From Erinaceus europaeus (lineage: Eukaryota; Chordata; Mammalia; Eulipotyphla; Erinaceidae), in assembly GCF_950295315.1 (NCBI RefSeq), contig NC_080172.1, forward strand, positions 118,765,724-118,829,723: DNA of 64,000 bases, in the 5' to 3' direction. Positions 60,009 through 64,000 of the stretch are shown one piece after another. Both the position numbers and the translations under genes were made by a program. Numbering within the stretch: the first letter of the stretch is position 1; every line of letters begins with the position of its first letter. A model generated the notes under the pieces. That model was not told the DNA's origin and made no database searches. It was given only the letters and a program-made list of their open reading frames with translations.

Positions 60009-61424
60009 CGGCTTATCAGGACATTGGTTACGCCAATATCCTTGGCGACCACACTGAAAGCAGGCCCCGTTTTGATTACGTGGGGTAACTGCATAAACCT
60101 GTGTCATAGCGGATGCCCCATAATTGCCCGATGTAAGTTCCTGTGTCACTAAAATCCAATTATTTGGGTGTAGGTGTTTATGGTTAAGGCATGCCTGACG
60201 GAATTGTGGTATCATGCCTTCCCAGACAATAGAGCACAGGAATAGTGAGCAGACGTCAGGATTATAAACCTTTCTCTCTAAGCTTGTCTTCACCCTTGAG
60301 ATGAAGCTCGCTAATGATTCATCAGTGCCTTTGTGAAGAGAGTTAATGGGAACTGACGAATCTACATCGGGTGGGGTAACCCTTTCTTTCCCTTGCTTGT
60401 GTTGCGCAGATGCGTACCTGTTCAAAATAACAAGTTCGAAACCTGGCTTCTGCCTGCTGAGCTCCAGATTCATAAGCTCCTGCTCCAAACAAAGCATCAA
60501 AATTCCATTCTACCTGTTTGTTACTATTTTCCTGTGATTGTCTAGAGCACTCATCGCGGAAGCACGCTTTCCACTGAAGATAGAGTGGCTCTGGGAGTGC
60601 AGCATGAGCCAGGTCTTTCCAGTCCTGGGGGGTGTTAAGATGCTGGTAAAAACTCCTTAAAATGGACTTAGTCCATGGAGCATGAACACCGTCCTCCCTG
60701 ACCACTTGTCTGAGTTGTCCAAGAGTTTTAGAGGTGTATGGCTGCCACGGCTGAGGGTTTTGTTTAGAGGGGGCCACATTTACTGGGAAGGTGTGGATTT
60801 GGTTCAATGGCGTGTGGGAGAGGGAGCTACAGAAGTGGAAGGTGCCGTGGAAACTGCTGTAGTGGCCTCAGGGGAAACCGAACACGTGTCTACAGGGACG
60901 GAGCTCTCGGGGCAGACTGCACATAGTTTAAGGTCCTTAAATGCTGGAAAAATATCCTTTAAATCTCGTATCTCAGTCACTAGGTCTCTTAATGATGATA
61001 TATCAGCAGGGGGCAGGGTCAGAGAACCAGAAGCCTCAGGAGAAGCTGAACCTGGGGCGGCAGGGGGTGGGGCCAGAGAAGAGGAAGCCTCAGGAGAAGC
61101 TGAACTCGAGGCAGCAGGGGGCGGGGTCAGATGAGGAGCTTCCAAACACATGTACATGTCTGTGGGAATGGAATTTTTGGGTCTAGCCGCTGATCGCTTA
61201 GGGCATCCAAGTCTTAAGCACATGTGCTTTAACTCATGTATCTCCGCATCAAGGTCGCGTATCCTCAAGGCAGACCACATTGTAGATATCTTCTAAGTCG
61301 CGATTATAGCTATGAGAACCCATGGTGTAGTGAAAACTAAACTGTCTCTGAGAGCGCGAATCTGTCCCAGGAGAGAAGGAGATAGTGACTGGGACACCTC
61401 CTCATAAAATGAAAATTTTCCCAT
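60006..61424 (-). pseudogene. Provirus gag remnant
   Basis: A start ATG at 61424 gives MGKFSFYEEV, with Gly2 suited to N-myristoylation, but the frame stops after about 40 codons. Further frames follow: 60804-61280 (matrix/linker region with Pro-Ala-Ser-rich repeats), 60343-60807 (capsid-like, WNFDALFGAG) and 60006-60500. The last holds a major-homology-like segment (SLASFISRVKTSLE) and a first zinc knuckle with Tyr instead of His (CFQCGRQGYWRNQC). At least three frame breaks separate them. Confidence 0.75.
61005..61130 (-). repeat. Tandem repeat encoding a Pro-Ala-Ser-rich Gag linker
   Basis: About two and a half copies of a 54-bp unit around CCTCAGGAGAAGCTGAAC on the plus strand, in frame on the minus strand (SASPEAS repeats). 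Confidence 0.75.
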
Positions 61425-61548
61425 GGTGGAGGGAAACGCGGGGCCACAGAGGTCGGCGGATGCCACTTACCTGTGTCTGGGTGGCTTTCAGGGACCTCAG
61501 GCTGGGCTACCCAGCGGGGCGTGTGTGCGGAACACGATGGGTGCCAGA

Positions 61549-61923
61549 TGTTGTTGTGGTGGTGATCAGATGTCGGGCTGCACCACGGAGAAGAGAGAGG
61601 AAGTCCAGAGCAAGTGGGGTACATAAATCTTTATTATAGGATGGGGTGTGGCTCAGGCCACATGGAGTCAGCCAACAATGGTCATCCCCACTGCCTGACC
61701 ATGGGGCAAGAGAGGTGAGAGAGATCTGAGAGAGAGCCGAAGGAGCCGAGGGGAGGGAGCCGAGAGCCCAGAGAGAACATGGGGGGGTGAGGGGGCTTTG
61801 ATTGGGCAACAACCAGGGGTGACGTGTGGGGCCAGGATTGGTTGAAGGGGGCACTGCTAGGATTTCGCGAGGTGTGGTAAAACCAGGGGGCGGAGACTGC
61901 ATCAGAATAATTCCTCAGCATCA
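61549..61923 (-). repeat. 5' LTR of the 54.5-61.9 kb provirus
   Basis: 375 bp matching 54535-54915. On the minus strand it is followed by the primer-binding site TGGCACCCATCGTGTTCC. Confidence 0.85.
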
Positions 61924-61975
61924 CCTTCATTCCTTCTTTCCTTCCTTCCTTCCTTCCTTCCTTCCTTCCTTCACC
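61924..61975. repeat. (CCTT)n microsatellite
   Basis: Near-perfect CCTT tetranucleotides immediately outside the provirus LTR, then a T/C-rich zone to about 62030. Confidence 0.9.
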
Positions 61976-62044
61976 CTTCATTCCTACCTCCCATTCTTCT
62001 TTCCTTACATTCTTTCTTCTTTCTCTTTCATGAAATGTATATGA

Positions 62045-62261
62045 ATGAAGTGCTTTCCTTCATCTTGGCAAAGACATAAGGTCACCACTCTCAGGTGCAC
62101 TGGTCCTTTCAGCAGACGCAGAACCAGGACTCAGGATCCAACAAGAATCAGACACATAAAACAGTTACAGTCCCGCTCCTTGACACTGACAGCCATTCGG
62201 TAGAGACAGGTCATACTCTACATCCACAAACAAGAGTTCTGGGGGCTGTGTGTGTGTGTGC

Positions 62262-62309
<48 letters not shown>

Positions 62310-63650
62310 ATAGGAAGGCTGCTCTGCTTCAGAGGAGGAAGCATGTGAAGTGTGAACTTCCGTGATAGGAATGAACCTTCTAGAGGACAGGGAGGTGGGC
62401 TGAGCAGAGGTGAATGACTCAGGAAGGACACACAACAGGACTGAACTCAACATGTTTGGGAGAAAAAGAAGAAAATTGTGGTGCAACGCAGAAGCAGTAG
62501 AAATCAAATTGAGGTGAAGTTGACAGGCAGTAGTAGATTACAGGAAGTGCAATGTGATACTTACCTCTGGTACAAACAGGTACAGAAGAAGAGGAGAAGG
62601 AAGAAGACATGAGAAACCCTGGGCATCTGGAATAAAATATGGGAAGAAGTTTTCAGGCAGCTGCAAGTAACTTTAGGGAGGGAAAAAAAAGAAAGAAAAG
62701 GATGAAAAAGACGGAAAAAGGAGGAGTGGCAAGGATATGTCTCTGCATCAAGTCACTCCACATGTGGAAGCTGCTGGCCTGTTCCTACACAGGCGCACAG
62801 AGCTCTGTCTGCCAATCACCATTACAACCATCCAAAAGGAGTTTTACATATCGTGCTTAACATTTTTCAACTTTCCCGATGAGGAAATTATTGGTAAATA
62901 TCAGTATAGATGGTTAAGCAGAAGTTGGAATTTTCCCACTGGTTAACCAAGCTTGATACGGGCTTTGGCAGTCAGAGTGAGCAAGGCCAGCACAGGGCTC
63001 CAAAGGCTGAGTGTGGCCACCTCCTGCCTGGCAGTAGCTCTGTGAACCCTCAGCAAGAAGCCTGCCGCATTCAAGTCTGAACTCCTGATCTCCAGTTTTT
63101 CATCCATCACGTGGAAGAAGACAAAAGCCAGGAGGAGAGAGAAAGCACATTCTCATGTGTTTGCCTTTTTCACTTTTTTGTATAAATATTGTCGCATAGA
63201 AAATAGACACAATGTAAACCATTAATCCCCCTATAAAGAAACTAAAAAAAAAAAAAAGAAGAAAGAAAATAGACAAAAGTCATAATCCTACTGAAACCAT
63301 CACTTGGTCTGAAAATACAGTGACATTCGCTTTCTTGTGTGAACCCTGCAATTTCACTCAGCTGAAATTGTCACTATGGTTTAACCATGTCACAGAAAAT
63401 AGACACAGCAGTATGCTGACATGCACGGTCTGAGCGGGAGATGTTTCCATAAGTAGCTACAGCCATGCCGACCATATCTCATCCCACGAGAGAACTTCTC
63501 CATCTCCATAGAGTTATTTATGTCCTTCCCAGGCAGTGTCTGTCTGGTTCTGTTAGTTTGTCTGGACCACCATAGCAAAGCACTACAGTCTGGGTGCTCA
63601 ACCCCCAGGATTTCCCACTTTCAGGAGGCTAGAAGCCCAAGGTCCAGGTG
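62045..63650. other. Unclassified stretch with (TG)n(AG)n, no gene seen
   Basis: TG repeats at 62246-62291 run into AG repeats at 62292-62310. An L1-type tail (ATTAATCCCCCTATAAAGAAA plus poly-A) lies at 63180-63262. I found no exon or RNA gene that I can support. Confidence 0.5.
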
Positions 63651-63696
63651 TTGGGGGTCTGCTTCTCTGCCTTGGCCTGCATAGGTGGACCCACCT

Positions 63697-63883
63697 TCCC
63701 CAGGCTAGAGGCCCATGAGCACACGCCATGCAGAAGGTATGGACTCCAGCTGCCAAGCCATTAAGCCAACACTCTTCATTCCCCTTGAAGCTTCTCTGTC
63801 AAGGAGGCAGGACTGGCTCTCTGGTTGTCTCTTGTCATGACAATAGTAATGGGGAGAGACCTGACAATCCCAGATTTGCTTGT
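63697..63883 (-). repeat. Duplicated PLA2G2A 3' flank, possible fourth array unit
   Basis: Matches 6090-6270 and 27580-27750, the region a few hundred bases downstream of copies 1 and 2, at roughly 85-90 percent by eye, including GCCATGCAGAAGGTATGGAC and CTTGAAGCTTCTCTGT. It is cut by the LTR starting at 63884. Confidence 0.7.
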
Positions 63884-64000
63884 TGCCGGGCTAGCTTCAT
63901 GGACAGGAGAGATACAACCAGGAACTCATGGCTGAGGGGGAATGCAATCCAATGTTTATTGACCAGAGAAAAATGGCTTTTATACTTTCTGAAGGGGAAG
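63884..64000 (-). mobile_element. LTR running off the window
   Basis: Starts TGCCGGGCTAGCTTC and shares the ACTCATGGCTGAG / TTTATT layout of the minus-oriented LTRs at 4702, 5103 and 19215. The rest lies outside the window. Confidence 0.65.

Larger units (their letters stand above)
54535..61923 (-). mobile_element. Env-less betaretrovirus-like provirus
   Basis: Two LTRs (54535-54915 and 61549-61923) bound gag, pro and pol in retroviral order on the minus strand. The purine-rich tract next to the 3' LTR (54916-54935) and a TGG-starting primer-binding site two bases inside the 5' LTR complete the layout. I could not assign the primer tRNA. From the end of pol (56806) to the 3' LTR, about 1.9 kb has no env and no long frame. 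Domain order and a Gag with two zinc knuckles, the second in the pro frame, fit class II (betaretro/IAP/MusD-like) ERVs. The six-base flanks (GTCAAG and CCTTCA) do not match. Confidence 0.85.

Overview
The window is mammalian genomic DNA, and I infer it comes from a hedgehog (Erinaceus-like). The basis is a tRNA-derived SINE family repeated on both strands (a head reading about GGGTGGTGGCACACCTGG, a pyrimidine-rich CTCTCTGTCTCTCTCC body and an AATAAATAAAGATAAT tail), which matches what I remember of erinaceid SINEs, plus long-3'UTR L1 elements. No database was searched. Nothing bacterial is present. All real genes are spliced and lie on the minus strand.

The core is a tandem array of three group II secreted phospholipase A2 genes, closest to PLA2G2A. 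Their coding spans are 6859-10529 (copy 1), 28344-32023 (copy 2) and 43869-46808 (copy 3). Each has four coding exons of 37, 145, 107 and 143 bp (167 bp in copy 3), GT-AG introns, an open frame and all 14 expected cysteines. Copy 3 keeps the catalytic His-Asp pair and the Gly-rich calcium loop. Copies 1 and 2 both have Asn in place of the calcium-binding Asp (Asp49 in the usual numbering) and a loop that has lost its Gly-Gly, although their frames, splice sites and cysteines are intact. Sequence at 63697-63883 repeats the 3' flank of copies 1 and 2, so a fourth gene may lie just beyond the right edge.

The array consists of segmental duplications rich in retroelements. Units run roughly 1-17265, 17266-36386 and 36387-48100. 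Insertions with target-site duplications and empty sites in sister units give an order: copy 3 split first, an ERV with TSD GCTCCA then entered the ancestor of units 1 and 2, and later a 2.6-kb L1 (12146-14766) and a 2.8-kb non-autonomous ERV (344-3149) entered unit 1 only. Intron 3 of copies 1 and 2 changes abruptly from near-identity to clear divergence, which suggests conversion or unequal exchange.

Right of the array, 48.1-53.6 kb is mostly L1, including an apparently 5'-inverted L1 with a nested solo LTR. A roughly 7.4-kb env-less betaretrovirus-like provirus fills 54535-61923 on the minus strand; its gag, pro and pol are damaged. It shares its 3' non-coding region with the 344-3149 element, resembling an autonomous/non-autonomous pair. 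A third ERV (19215-20943) carries about 360 bp of GC-rich, coding-like sequence that is not ERV and may be captured host sequence. The rest (61.9-63.7 kb) holds microsatellites and no gene I can support.
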